Assembly (NCBI RefSeq): GCF_030272615.1
Contig: NC_081412.1
Span: 673,145,823-673,209,822, forward strand
DNA from: Cryptomeria japonica
Taxonomy: Eukaryota; Streptophyta; Pinopsida; Cupressales; Cupressaceae
DNA: 64,000 nt
Reading direction: 5' to 3'
Shown: positions 20,967 to 33,887 of the stretch, piece after piece
How positions within the stretch are numbered: position 1 is the first letter of the stretch
Layout: the number at the start of each line of letters is the position of its first letter
The notes under the pieces: generated by a model
Database searches by the model: none
The model's input: only the letters and a program-made list of their open reading frames with translations
What the model was told of the DNA's origin: nothing
Made by a program: the position numbers and the translations under genes

Positions 20967-23900
20967 ATGGCTTCTTCTTTTGCTCCTGAGTTTATTTTGA
21001 ACCCTACTATTGTGGAAAACATGAAACTCCCTAGGCCCATATTTAAGATAATTCTCAAGATTTCTAAACAAGATGACTCTGTAGGGGCATTTTTAAAAAT
21101 TCCTAAAGGTGTAGTATTTGCAGAAGACCCTAGGATTTATATACATTGCAATATATAAGAACTAGGTTTTGAAGAGTCGATGAAAATGTTTACCAAGGTA
21201 ATTTGTGATGAACATGGCATGGTTAATCCCGAACACAAGATTGTAGAAACTCTAGGTTTTGTGGAGATACTAAACATTCCTCAATTTCTAGAGGAAGTAG
21301 TGAGAATTGTTTTAAGTAGAACACATGGATAATTTCTATGGTTGGATTATGTCTGTAAAATAACCCGACACGCAATTAGGGAAGTAACTGGTTTACCCTT
21401 AACTAGCAGTAGACATGATAAATCAAAGAAGATTCCTAACAATAAAGTAATGACCCTAACAGGAGCAACATCTGATAATAGATCACTATGAGTGAATGGT
21501 ATCAAAGGCATCAATGTGAGATTTGTAAGTATGGTGCTAGGTTACAAGACTACACATGCAAACGGGCTAAATTTAGTTTCTAGTCTCTGTATTAACAGTG
21601 CTTATGAGATGGTTAACAACAATGCAATGATAGTTGTGTGTGAATGGTTGAAAGATGAACTCATTGACAATTTGAAAAAGATTAAAGGAGATAAGAAATG
21701 GACATTCCGCTTTGGAAATATTTTGGTATGTTTAATGTTGTACTTCTCTAAGGAAATTTCTGGTATAGGACCTAAAGACTTTAGATATGACATACCGGTA
21801 GGGAAACAATTACAGGAAGCTTTTAATGGCATGGGAACTACTAGAGATAACAAAACAATTGAATACTTTAAATCTTTCCAAGCTAAAATGAAAACTAGAG
21901 AAATACTACCACAGAGTATAGTGGACAAATATGACAAAGAAATCTGTTTTGTTATCAAGAAAGATGAGACATGGATGGAATTTGTACTCCCTAGGACTAT
22001 ATGGGTGACTGAAATGGGATATGAGGTGGATCTTAACACTCTTGAGACTTATGCAAAAGCTTTATTAGATGCACCGAGAGAACCAATATAACAAGTTTTT
22101 GGTAGTGCTGAGACTATTGAAAGTGATGTAAAAGTATTGAAGCAAAGAAAGAAAAGAGAAAAATATATTAGGGATGCATCCAAGAAAGTATAGGAAATCA
22201 AGGAAAATGTCATGAACATCAATGGCATATCGGCTAGTAAACTTGAAGGACTGCAACCAGAGGCACACATTTCACTGGTTGGCACATCTTCTAACAGTGA
22301 CAAGGCAACTCAGTTTAAAAGAGTGGAAAGGAGGAAGAGAAAACCTTCACTGGTACCCTCTCCTTCACCTAAGAGAATAAGGACCTTGAGGAAGAAACAA
22401 CAGGCAATAAGGGAACCACAAAAGAAACTGACTCCAAAGAAGAAACAACAACCTATTACTCTTTCTTTGAATGATTTATTGAGTGAAATAACAGATGATG
22501 GAAACTTGGCTAATGTACACAAACTCTGTAACACATTTAATGACTCTAATAGAGAAAGTATTGAAAACAGTATTATTTTACATTTGGACATATACAAAAA
22601 TGTTTTAATTGAAGTTGTGGATGACTTACCCAATGATCTGTATACGAGATTGGAAGCAAAAAGGATTGTAGTGATGGAATTAGATAAGAAACTGAAAGTT
22701 GAAAAACTTCTAGGTGTACATCTTGTAAATTAAAAAGAAGAAATTGATGAATTAATCTTTGAGGCTAACTGATCTATTTTTTCTAGTGGTCACCGGCAAG
22801 TAAGTTTAATGGTAGGAAGAGTAAAAGAGATTAAAAATTAAACTATTGATAACTAGGATATATTTTTTGTGGAGAACGAAAAACAAGAGCAAATGAACTG
22901 ACCGGAGAAGATATTTAAAGTATATAAAAAGGATAAGGACAAGGGAAAAGGTAAAGTTGGTGGTATTCCAAACATCAAGATCACTGACAATCTACCACCA
23001 CCTTTGGATACTACACCGGTACATACAAATGATCCACCGGTTATTGACACTGAAGGTGTTACACATGATGACACTAATCCTGAATTTGAGATACTATTCA
23101 CCATAAATGTGAACACTCAGGAAGTGAATATTATTGTAGATAAGGGAAATACGAAGGTAAAGGTAGACAATGTTGATAGTGGCAACATGTCTGAGAAACT
23201 AGTAGAGATAGTTAAGGTTGAGATCCCAATCCAAACAGAGCAACCATTAGAAGCAGAGAAACCTACTGAATGAATAGATGTTGGCACAAGGCCACTTAAG
23301 ACTGAGTTACCGGTAGTTGAACTTACTAAGAAACCTACTGAGGCAAAGCTACATAGTATGGAAGAGAAACCGACAATCACTATGACATCAAAGCAATCTA
23401 AGAAACCCTTGCTAGTTGAGATGCAAACACAAGAAAAATGGTTACAACTGATGGAAGTACAAAGGTAATAAAGGCAATTGGTTAGACATCTGGCACATCA
23501 ACAAGTGAATTCATGCCTAATAATGTAACATAGGTACTTCTAGATTCAGTAAAAAAGATAACAGATTTCAATGCCTTGGCCTATGAGGCAATTGATGACA
23601 CTATACCAATTCTTAAATTGATTGCACCAAAATTTAACATAGATCATATTAAGGATTCTTTAGGTAAATTAGACACATTGTCCTAATTTATTGCTTCCAA
23701 CATAATAATGGTTGACAAAGTGAATGAGGATACAATAAAGGAGAGAGTTGAAAAAGAGAAGGACAAATTCTTTGATGACACCATATAGAAGTGCATTGAA
23801 CACCTGAATACATTATTACTGACACTGAACGCTACAATTTTTTAGTACAAAGAGTTGTATAGAGAAACAAACAAACCACACATTCTGATAGAGGACATAG

Positions 23901-24300
23901 ACAAGGAGATCAGTAAAATACAAAAGGAAATTGACGACATAGTTGACAACATAATTGGATCATCCAGCTACATATCATTTTTTGAGCAAGAAATGGAAGG
24001 CTTTGAAGAAAAACTACTTGAGAAAGAAAAGACAAGAATAAGGTCTAATGTCAAGTAACTCAAAACTAAACTTGGTCCCAAGTTGGACAATCTTATATCT
24101 CAGAGAATTGAAATATCCAAGGCATTACTTCAAGGAGAATGATCACCAAAAGATCACATGCATCATCTGACCGGCATGATCCAATAGACTGAGGCAACCT
24201 TGAATGACAGCAAAAGGTTTATGCAAAGTCTTAATTTAGTTTTAGCAGATATCTTTCAGATTGTAACCAATTGGTTACAGACTTTGAGGTAAAATGTTTG
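20967..24300 (+). pseudogene. Unrecognised element-Y ORF with coiled-coil C-terminus
   Basis: From an ATG at 20967 one frame runs to about 23270 and then shifts before 23855. In-frame stops occur at 21156 (TAA), about 21324 (TAA), 21489 (TGA), 22089 (TAA) and 22731. The N-terminal half looks like a folded helical domain (KITRHAIREVTGLPLTSS, NSAYEMVNNNAMIVVCEWL, FRFGNILVCLMLYFSKEI). The middle is Lys/Arg/Ser/Pro-rich with a likely nuclear-signal stretch (near 22320-22450). The C-terminal part (23855-24290) has heptad-like KEISKIQKEIDDIV and is probably a coiled coil. No protease, integrase or RT motif is present. I do not recognise the family; a plant-transposon structural or env-like protein are options. 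Confidence 0.55.
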
Positions 24301-24484
24301 CACTCATTTGACAATTTTTGACAACCTTTGTCATTGATGTCAAAGGGGGTGTAGTAGAGAGAAAAATAGTTATGGTTACTTAGAGGAGATCATTTGCTCA
24401 GGGGGAGCATATCTTTTTGTAAAAAAATTTGGACTTCAGTTTTTGGAATAGTTTTGGATTTCTCATGAGTGTTGCCATCAATGC

Positions 24485-24497
24485 CAAAGGGGGAGAT
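24485..24497 (+). other. Polypurine tract of element Y
   Basis: AAAGGGGGAGAT precedes the LTR start TGTTGGC. A similar purine run (AAAGGGGGTG) lies near 24345. Confidence 0.8.
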
Positions 24498-25330
24498 TGT
24501 TGGCATTCTACACTCTTATGAGAATAGTTGATGTCGTCATTGATGGAAACCAACTGGTAACCAACTGGAAATCATCTGTCAACCCATCGATAGTTACTGG
24601 CACTGGCAATAGACTTATACATTCACCAATAGGCACTTCACCGGCAGTGGCAATAATGCATACTGAGACTCAAAGCCAACATGGAATAAACTCTTTCTTG
24701 TTGTTTTATATTGTAATTATCTTTTGTAAAAGTCGACATGGAATATTGTAAAAGACTCATATATATGTATGAGATCTTATAGGTCATTGAAAAAAAGAAA
24801 AGAGAGAAGATTATGAGAGTGGATATAATGATGCATTTTGTATAAGGTGATATAGCTGACAATGAAGGTATTTGTAATAGACTGAGCTTAAACCGGTACT
24901 AAACCTTGCATAGTTGATGTTGATCTAAAGCAGTACATTGTATTGGATTTTAAAAATCCATTTTGTAAGTCAGTGAGACTTTTGTTTTGTGATTGAGTAG
25001 TGAGTTCTAGGCTGCTAGCCTTCTTGCATGTGCAGGCCCCTCTTTGTAAGTAATATCTATTCATTGGCCACTGAGTGAATATTGTGGGTCACAAATCCTA
25101 CCGAGGTTTTTCCCACACCGGGTTTCCTTATTAAATATCTTGTGTTATGGTGTGTTCTCTATGTTGTCTATGTTATTCTTATTTGTTGCATTAATTCTTA
25201 TTTACTGGTACATTATTTTGGGATGCAAAGTTCTAAATAAGTTTAAATATTTTGTTAACTAGTTATAAACTGATTCACCCCCCCCCCCCCGCCCTGTTCA
25301 CTGTCTTTGGGACTGCCATTGATTCTAACA
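24498..25330 (+). repeat. Element-Y 3' LTR
   Basis: It starts TGTTGGCATT and ends GATTCTAACA, with TG/CA ends and about 833 bp. Long blocks match the solo LTR at 38617-39422 (for example AAGTCAGTGAGACTT and GAGGTTTTTCCCACA). A run of 13 C residues lies at 25278-25290 within a TGATTCACCCC box near its end. Confidence 0.8.
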
Positions 25331-25650
25331 ATGCACACAAGAGATACATTAGGCAAAAAATACAAGGCTTAGAAATTATCAATGATGCAGTGAAATTCCT
25401 TTATGAAGGACTTCTAGAACTTATTTTGGATGAGAGTTTATCTAGTGAGAAGCATCTATAGTTACTACTTAAGGACTTTAAGGAACATGCTTCCAAGTTG
25501 GAAGACAAGTTTTTGAAGTATGAAGAGAAGAAGCTAGAAAAGAAGAGATTAGAGGAGTTAGTAGATAGATGGGAAACACCACATATCAGGCTACAAGATA
25601 GTGTAATAGATGAAAATTTAGGGTTTCTCAAGTTAAGTTATATAAACTAG
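25331..25650 (+). pseudogene. Fragment of a coiled-coil coding sequence
   Basis: Right after the LTR the frame reads AHKRYIRQKIQGLEII and LYEGLLELILDESLS, a TAG at 25459-25461, then LLLKDFKEHASKLEDKFLKYE and a Lys/Glu-rich helix to about 25650. It is probably the C-terminal piece of a transposon ORF into which element Y inserted. No family is recognised. Confidence 0.4.
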
Positions 25651-26266
25651 GAAATGACCTAACATTCACACACATTACATTAAAAGGGAGAGTGAATTAG
25701 TAGATCCAACCTTCATTCTATTAGGAAGAGGGTTGAATGAAAATTGGGTTCTAATCTCTTTTATTTGAGTTGAAGATTCAATTGAAAATACATACATTCA
25801 ATGCTAAACTAATGATGAGAAAGTACATGCATGAGCAATTAACCTGGATTGAGTATGTTGTCTGATATTAAAATGGAGATTGTAGAATATGTATAGGACT
25901 GAAAAGTAAACAAAAAAGTACACCTTTTCCTGAAATTTGAGTTGATATTGTTGTAGTCATGGTTCTTTAGGAATATCCCTATCCAAACAACAAAATTTAT
26001 GAACATGGGTTTGAAAATGGATCTTTGAGATGCTATGAATGCTCCTAGCTAAACTTGGACTAGTTTTGGGAGGAACATGGCATCCAAAATACCCTAGTCT
26101 AGGACCATGGTGTCCCAAGCACCCTAGTCCAGACACTTTCTTATTAAAATGTGCTAACTACTTTGCTTCTAGGTCTTGGTCACTTTTTGATCTTCCTAGC
26201 TCCACTAGGTACCTGTAACTGCACACAAGAGGACAAAAAGGGTGTTGTGGATAGGGGTTTTCCTAG
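25651..26266. other. Non-coding interval
   Basis: No ORF, repeat or RNA gene is recognised here. Confidence 0.5.
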
Positions 26267-26844
26267 TGTAGACACCTAAAGTTGTTCTAGATTAATTAGA
26301 ATCTTAGATAAATATTTTATTTATTTAATTAATTTATCCTCTTCTAGCCTTTCCTTATTTAAATAAATATTTTTTATTTATTTAAATTATCTTTTTTGTG
26401 AATTAAATAAATATTTTATTAACTTAATTGGTTCCACTTCATTTATTAATTAAATAAATGTTTATTTATTTAATTTCAGACTGACAAACAACTACAACTC
26501 TATTATAACTCTATTATAACTACAACTCTCATTCTTTCACAACCCTAACAATTTAAGTGATCAATTATCCTTCTTGCAATCAAGTGACTTCACAACCACA
26601 ATTCTTTCTTTATTGAGCTCTTATGAACCTACAAAATCTGAGCACAAATATATCAAACAAGATCAATGGAGATCAAAACCTACTTGGAATGTGAATGGTA
26701 TTATTGTTTCAATTTGTTAATTTGTATGTTCTTAGGTTTCTTAATTGGTGTATGGTGAATGTTTTATTGTAGAACTAGGATTGTTTGTGGTTAGAACTTT
26801 GTGGTTTTGTAATACTTTGTCATCATCATTTTTCACCTAATACA
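26267..26844 (+). repeat. Gypsy-type 5' LTR
   Basis: It starts TGTAGACACC, has TTTATTTAATT-rich U3, and ends TAATACA, three bases before a TGGCATGCTTGGTGGGAC primer-site-like sequence (26848-26865). The start, the TG/CA ends and the PBS position fit a 578-bp LTR of a Ty3/gypsy element. No second LTR is in the window. Confidence 0.65.
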
Positions 26845-26847
26845 TTT

Positions 26848-26865
26848 TGGCATGCTTGGTGGGAC
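26848..26865 (+). other. Primer binding site of the gypsy remnant
   Basis: TGGCATGCTTGGTGGGAC follows the LTR end. The tRNA is not identified. Confidence 0.55.
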
Positions 26866-29290
26866 TCTTGTCCCATTTTAACATCATTTTGTTGTTTTCT
26901 TTAGTTTATGTTGTCAAGTTGCAGGTTCAGGTTTTAGATTTCATTTCTAAGACTTTTCTTTTTGCATCTATGTTTGGATTTTGTATCTGCGGCATAGCTT
27001 TCAGTGTCTATGTTATCTGTTTCATTTTGCATCTTGTTCAGGTTTCGGATTTTGCATCCACGAAATGTATTTTTACATCTATGTCTAGATTCCATGTGTG
27101 TGATCTATATTTTTGCATTTGTATTTTTTATTTGGTTTTGTAGGTTCGGGTTTGGATTTTTGCATCTACAGCTATTCATTTATCATATGTGCTTTAAAAT
27201 TGCATTTGGGTCATTTCTTTTTACGTCTATGTTTTCTATTTTGATCTGTTTGAAGGATCTTCTAATTAATCTCTTTTGTGACTTTTCTTTCTATGCCTAT
27301 TGTAGAATCCACATCTGTGATGTTTCTGCATCTAATTTTTGTTATCATTTTAGATTTGATTTTATCTTAATGCCTTGCTTGGATTAACAAAGTGGTGCAG
27401 CTCTTTAAAAGGAAAAAATGTATTTTCGAAGGCCCCCTTGACACATTTGGATTTAAATATTCTAAAATTAACTTAACAAGTGGCAGGTGGGGGTAGTTTA
27501 TCAAAACTACTAATCATTTTGTTACATGGATAATCTAGGTGTGTCTCTTTGTATTTCTAGTCTAATTAGGGTCACATATTTTTCATTTTGGGGTTAAATA
27601 ACTTGTTTGAAGTGTTTGGTGTGCTTTGCAGATTTTATGTTTATAACCCTAGAGTTAATAAGAAAAGTATCCTCTCCGCTTGCCTTCCATTGGACCTTGG
27701 GCGTAAGAGAAATTGTTATCATCTTCTTTTTAGGTAGGAGGGCCTGACTCACGGATAGCCCATAAGGAAAAGTGAGAGAGCATGACCTAAGCAATACTTT
27801 CTTCTTCCTGCTATATAAATTAATACATTAGGTGAAAGCCACAACAACTTGGTGACATGTATCAACATAGAAGGTTCTCCCTATTATCCACACTTGTGTT
27901 GGATGCATTGAAAATCCTCTTTGGGGATTAGGAGTGCATTCTTAAATGAATCATCGTCAGATGGGTAAACACCAATAATCATTGAAGTTCCCCCACTAAA
28001 CACTTTTTATTTTAGAGGCCAAAAATCCCTACAATTGATGGTTCAAGGAGTACAGATTGTACCCTGTAGATACCCCTCATGTACCATTTCATGTTGAGAT
28101 ATGAATCCCTCATTTGATCTTTGGTCTTTTGAGGAAAGAAAATATGGTATGCCCAAGAAGTGATTATTGTGGTTGGCGATCCAGTGCTACCAGAATCTCT
28201 AGTGGTTTGCTTGTTTGAGGTATTACTATGTCATGGGAGCCCCATTGAATGGTTTCTCTTTCTAGCCTAGGTTGTGCATGTCTTCAAGTGTATTCAATTT
28301 GTGATATAGCAGTGGAAATATTTTGAATATACACAAAAAATTTGGACAAAAATACTTTTGGATAGTGTGTCTTCATTGTTTGCTATGGGGTATGTGCAGG
28401 ATCATGGTGGGCCAAAATAGGACCTTAAATGGCAATGAAATGTCAGAAAATCAAAAGTATGCAGCTTGACATGAAAATTTGATTAAGTTATGAACATTAT
28501 TTTAAAAATATATAAGAAGAAAATCTATAGAAAATTGAATGCAGTTTCTTAGATACTAATTATTTTTTGAAAAAATTATATATATATTTAAATAAAATTT
28601 TAAATTTCAATGCAGTGGTACTAAAATTTCAAGAAAAAAATAAGAAGTAGGTGTATGTCTAACCACCCATATCACAATCAAATAATAATATTTTTTACAA
28701 TATTTATAATATAAGTAGTAGACTCATGTCTGAATGTGACACATTTTTTTATTATTTTTTATGAAGTAAATAATTAATTATGAATTTTTTAGTACAACTT
28801 TTTAGAAATTCAAAAACTCCTACATCTGACCACCTTAATTTGGTCTAAACTTTATGAAATTCAATTTTTTTTCTATAGTAGATGAAGCATAGAATGTGAC
28901 GCATATTTCAGATTCAAAAAGTGTGATAACATTTGAAAGTTATGTGTGTTTTTCAATCACCTTATCAATCAGGACTTTAGTCATAATTCAATTAGAAAAT
29001 AAATAACAATTATTTATTAAAGTCAAAATTAGACAAACCTTATATTGTTGGAAATTTGAGAACATCCTTAAAAACCCTTTTCATTTTGTCAATTTTGGCT
29101 AAAAAAAAGGTTGTCAATCACTAGTGCAAAATCTAGAAAATCAAAGAATACTCAAAAACATGTTTTTTTTGTTGACTTTCTAGGCTCGTCATTTCCAAGC
29201 CAAATCCCAAAGCATTCCCATTATGTCAAAAGAATCGAATATCGGATAATATCAAATATCCAATATAATCTAATATCCGATTTTATCAAG
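26866..29290 (+). other. Probable gypsy leader remnant followed by AT-rich DNA
   Basis: Up to about 27380 the sequence is T-rich with recurring GATTTTGCATCTATG-like words, suggesting decayed short repeats in a retrotransposon leader. No Gag or Pol coding is seen to 28400. From there to 29290 it is AT-rich with nothing recognisable. Confidence 0.4.
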
Positions 29291-29582
29291 TTATGATATT
29301 AATATTTTAATACAATATTAATACATTAATATATTACTATAATATTAATATATTAATAAAATATTAATATATTAATAAAATATTAATATATTAAGATATA
29401 ATATGTTAATATGTTAATTACAATATATTGAATATTAAAATTATATTAATATAAAATTGATTAATATATTGAATATTATTATATTAATATAAAATATATT
29501 AATATATAATAAAAAATGTTATATATTATTACTATAATATATAAATGTATATATTAAAATATATTACTAATATTTTTCATTA
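29291..29582. repeat. AT-only microsatellite-like block
   Basis: It is built from AATATTAATATATTAATA words and ends where the satellite begins. Confidence 0.8.
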
Positions 29583-32487
29583 GTGGTCATATGGCATTCT
29601 AAGGGTTCACATGGTGTCATTATGTGTCATATGGGATCATAAGGGGTAATGCATGTGTTAGAATAGCATATGACCCCATAAGACACCATACAAACATCAT
29701 ATAATCCTAAAGCGTGATGTCATGCACTAGGATGTTAAAAGGGGTCATATGGTGTCCTAAGGGGTCATAGGACACCATACAACTCCTTAAGACACCATTT
29801 GATAGCTAAGGACACCATATGACCCCTTACCACACAATATGACTCCTAACGACACCATATGGTGTCCTAAGGGGTCACAAGACACAATATGACCCCTTAT
29901 GACACAATATGTTGTCCTAAGGGGTCATATGGTGGCCTAAGGGGTCATATAACACCATATGACCCCTTAGGACATAATATGACCCATAACGACACCATAT
30001 GGTGTCTTAAAGGGTCATATGGTGTCTGAATAGGTCATTGGACACCATATGACCCCTTAGGACACAATATGACACCTAATGGCACCTGAGGGGTCATATG
30101 GTGTCCTAGAGGGTCATATGATGTCCTATGAACCCTTAAAACATAATATGACCCCTGACCATAGCATATGACCCTAACAAAATCATATGGTGTCTTAAGG
30201 GGTCGTATGACCCATTATGACACAATATGATCCCTAACAACACCTAAAGGGTCATATAGTGTCTTAAGCACTCATATGGTGTCCTAAAGGGTCATAGGAC
30301 ACCATATGACTGCATAGGACACATTAAAACCCCCAACGACATTGTATGGTGTTCTAAGGGGTTATAGGAAACCGCATGAAACCTCAGGACACAATATGGC
30401 CGTTAACAACACCTTAAGAGTCATATGGTGTCGTAAGGGGTCATAGGGAATCATATGATGCCTTAGCACACTATGGGACCCCTAATGACAACATATGGTG
30501 TCCTAAGGGATCATATGGTGTCCTAAGTGGTCAATGGAAAACAAATGATTCCTTAGGACACCATACGACTCATAACGACACCATATCATGTCTTAAGGGG
30601 TCATATAGTGTCTTAAGGGATCATAGGACCACATATGACCCCTTAGGACACCATAAAACCCCTAATGACACCTAATGGATTATATCACATCCTAAGGGGT
30701 CATAGGGTACCAGATGACCCCTTAGGACACCATATGACCCCTTAAGACACAATATGACCCCTAACGACACATAAGGGGTCGTATGGTGTCCTATGGGGCC
30801 ATAGGACACCATATGACCCCTTAAGACACAATATGACCCATGATGACACCTAAGGGGTCATATGGTGTCCTAAGGGGGCATAAGACTCCATATGACCCCT
30901 TAGGACACTATACGACCCGTAACGACACCATATGGTGTCCTAAGGGCTCATATAGTATCCTAAGTTGTCATGAGACACCATAAGACCCCTTAAGACACAA
31001 GATGACCCCTAATGACACCTAAGAGGTCATATGGTACTATTAGGAGTCATATTGTGTCCTAAGGGGTCATAAGACACCATATGACCCCTAAAACCACCTA
31101 TGGTCTTCTAAGGGGTCATAGGACACCACATGACCTCTTAGGACACCATACAACCCCTCATGACAACATGTGGTGTCCTAAGGGGTTATTGGACACTATA
31201 TGACCCATTAGGACAAAATATGAACCCTAACAACACCTAAGGGGTCATATTGTGTCATTAGGGATCATATGGTGTCCTAAGCGTTCATCAGACACCATAT
31301 AACCCCTTAGGACACCATGCAACCCCAAATCACAGCATATGGTCATATGATGCCCTAAGGGGTCATATGGTGTCTTATGACCCCTTAAGACACCATACAA
31401 CCCCAAATGACACCATATGGTGTCCTAGGGGCTCATATGGTGTCCTAAGGGGTCATAAGACACCATATGACCCCTTAGGACACAATATGACCTCTAACGA
31501 TACCTAAGGGATCATATGTTGTTGTTATGGGTTATATGGTGTCCTAAGGGGCCATAGAACACCATATGACCCCTTAGGACACCATATGACCCTAAATGAC
31601 ACCATATGGTGTCCTAAGGGCTCATATAGTATCCTAAAGGGTAAGAAGACACCATATGACCCTTTAAAACATGATACAACCCCTAACGACACCATATGGT
31701 GTCCTAACGGCTCATATAGTGTTCTAAGGGGTCACCAGACACCGTATGACCCCTTAGGACACAAGATGACCCCTAATGACACCTAAGTGGTTATATGGTG
31801 TTGTAATGGGTCATATGGTGTCTTAAATGGTCATAGAACACCATATGACCCCTTAGGACATTGTACAAACCCTAACGACACCTAAAGGGTCATATGGTGT
31901 CCTAAGGGGTCATAGGACACCACATGACTTCTTAGGACATCATACGAGCCCTCACGACAACATGTGGTGTTCTAAGGGGTTATTGAACACCATATGGCAT
32001 GTTAGGACACAATATGACCCCTAACGACACCTAAGGGGTCATATTATGTCATTAGGGATAATATTGTGTCCTAAAGGGTCATTAGACACCATATGACCCC
32101 TTAGAACACCATACAACCCCTAACAACAATTAAGGGGTCATATGGTGTCCTAAGGGGTCATGAGGCACCACATGATCTATTAGGACAAAATATGACCCTT
32201 AACGATACCTAAGGGGTCATATGATGTTGTTAGGGTCATATGGTGTCCTAAGGTGTCATAGGACACCATATGACCCCTTAGGACACGATACAACCCCTTA
32301 CGACACTTAAGGGGTCATATGGTGTCCTAAGGGGTTGTAAGACACCGTATGACCTCTTAGGACACCATACAACCCCTAACGATAACATATGATGTCCTAA
32401 GGGGTCATATGGTGTCCTAAGTGGTCATATGACACCGTATGACCCGTTAGGACACAATATGACCCCTAAGAACACCTAAGGGGTTAT
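29583..32487. repeat. Bidirectional 20-bp modular satellite, block 1
   Basis: The basic module is CATATGGTGTCCTAAGGGGT. It occurs in both orientations, usually as one or more forward modules followed by two or three reverse-complement modules, giving variable super-units of about 80-100 bp. Common variants are GACACAATATGACCCCTAA and TAACGACACC. Copies differ from each other by 5-20%, and ORFs within it are not coding. Palindromes CATATG and CCTNAGG recur in almost every module. Confidence 0.92.
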
Positions 32488-33887
32488 TATTGGCATTTGC
32501 ATGAAGATTGCATTAATGATATGTTATGTTGTCATTGATATCAATTAACCAGTAATGATATTGTTGATATTGTTGTAATATTATTTTGTAATCAGTGGAA
32601 AGAGCTAAGGGAAGGAAACTGTAAACTAGTATGTAAGTTTGTGAGTTGAACCGGTGACTGGTAAAACCCTACCTGTTGTTTTTGTTAAACCCTAACTGAT
32701 TAAATTTGGTGAATTGTTTATATTGGTTAATGATCTGATAATGAGTGGTATTGATTATGACACATATGATTATTGTATGAAGACAATTTCAAGTGATTTT
32801 GGTGCATTGAAGTAATAATTTTTGGTCTAGGGAATGAGAAAGTTTATTCCATATAATGCAAAGCGTGTGATGAGTTACTGAGATCGATGAAGTGGTGATC
32901 AAGGAGAGGTCGAGGCTTTCTTGATTGATGTGCAAAGATTGCTATGTAATCCAATGGTCATACTTGAACCAACTCGTTTGTAATCTGTATGAGAATTAGA
33001 TTTATGTTGTGTTACCAACCTAATTGATTTGTTTATAAGGTTGATGAAGTTGTTTAGTTTTAGAATTGCCAAAGATCAGTTGAGTGTGTGGTTGCCGAAC
33101 CGGATGATGTATCTGCAGTTTGAGAAAAGGCACATAGGAGCATGAAAAGGATCTGATCAATCAAGTGTAGTGCTATTCAGATATATCAACAAACTCATGC
33201 TATTTTCTAATAATTACAGCAGAATTAAAATCCCCTAATTGGGTAAGCTCTAACAAGCTTGGTGACTATTGAAATCCTCTAACAAGGTGATCCATTAGCT
33301 TGGATTTTCAAATCCTCTATCGAGGTTACTCCTTATAGGGTATTGCTTCTAACAAGGTATTTGTAGTCAATCCCTTAACCGGGTGGTTCATAACAGGATC
33401 ATTTCTTAACAGGATTTTTGTAAAGCTTTAATAGGCTTGACTCCTAACAGGGCGAACTTCAAAAGAGTTGAGATAGTTATCTTGTGAGTCTCAATTCATC
33501 ATGGTTTTTCCTATTTAGTTTTCCATGTCAAAAATATTTGTGTCGAGTGGCAAATATTTTTGTGGTTATGATCTTATGGTTGATTTGATTAACTACTTAG
33601 CTATTATGATAAGTCATGATAAACGGAAGCATTGAGAAATGAAGTTTGTTGACATATGATAAAGCATTTGGATGTTTATGAGTTTGAAGTTGTTTACTGT
33701 TAATTTTTTCTAGCAGTCAACCAGTTTATCTTATGAGATTTTATCTTGATAGTGGTATTTCATTGATAAGTTTACTTCGAGAGATTTATTTTGAGATTGG
33801 TGAAGTTTGTATCATTTTTTCTATTTATTGATTTAACCCCCCTCTTAGTAATTGACTAGATACTTATTCTTTCATCATACCATCAAT
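32488..33887 (+). repeat. Solo LTR inserted in the satellite
   Basis: It starts TATTGGCATTTGCATGAAG, resembling TGTTGGCATTTGC starts of copia LTRs, and ends soon after an AACCCCCCTCTTAGT box. The satellite resumes on both sides (GGGGTTAT on the left, CCTATGGTGTTG on the right). No internal region or second LTR is present, so a solo LTR left by recombination is the likely reading. The interior shows repeated words such as CTAACAAGGT and CTAACAGG (33240-33450). Confidence 0.6.

Larger units (their letters stand above)
20605..25330 (+). mobile_element. Family-Y LTR element, 5' part missing
   Basis: A long ORF is followed by a polypurine tract and an LTR that is also found as a solo copy at 38617-39422. 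The 5' end is cut at the Tat LTR-C boundary, so the primer site and any gag-pol are not visible. The LTR carries the TGATTCACCCCCC box seen in the copia LTRs of this window. A Ty1/copia origin with an extra ORF downstream of pol is possible but unproven. Confidence 0.65.

Noticed and set aside
26847-27387. Hydrophobic Phe/Cys/Leu-rich ORFs after the gypsy LTR, looking like membrane proteins
   Set aside because: T-rich leader DNA gives such translations by composition; two frames are open in parallel and neither has a known motif.
31586-31786. ORF with a repeated 30-residue unit in the satellite
   Set aside because: It follows from a local super-unit length divisible by three in the repeat array; neighbouring units are closed.
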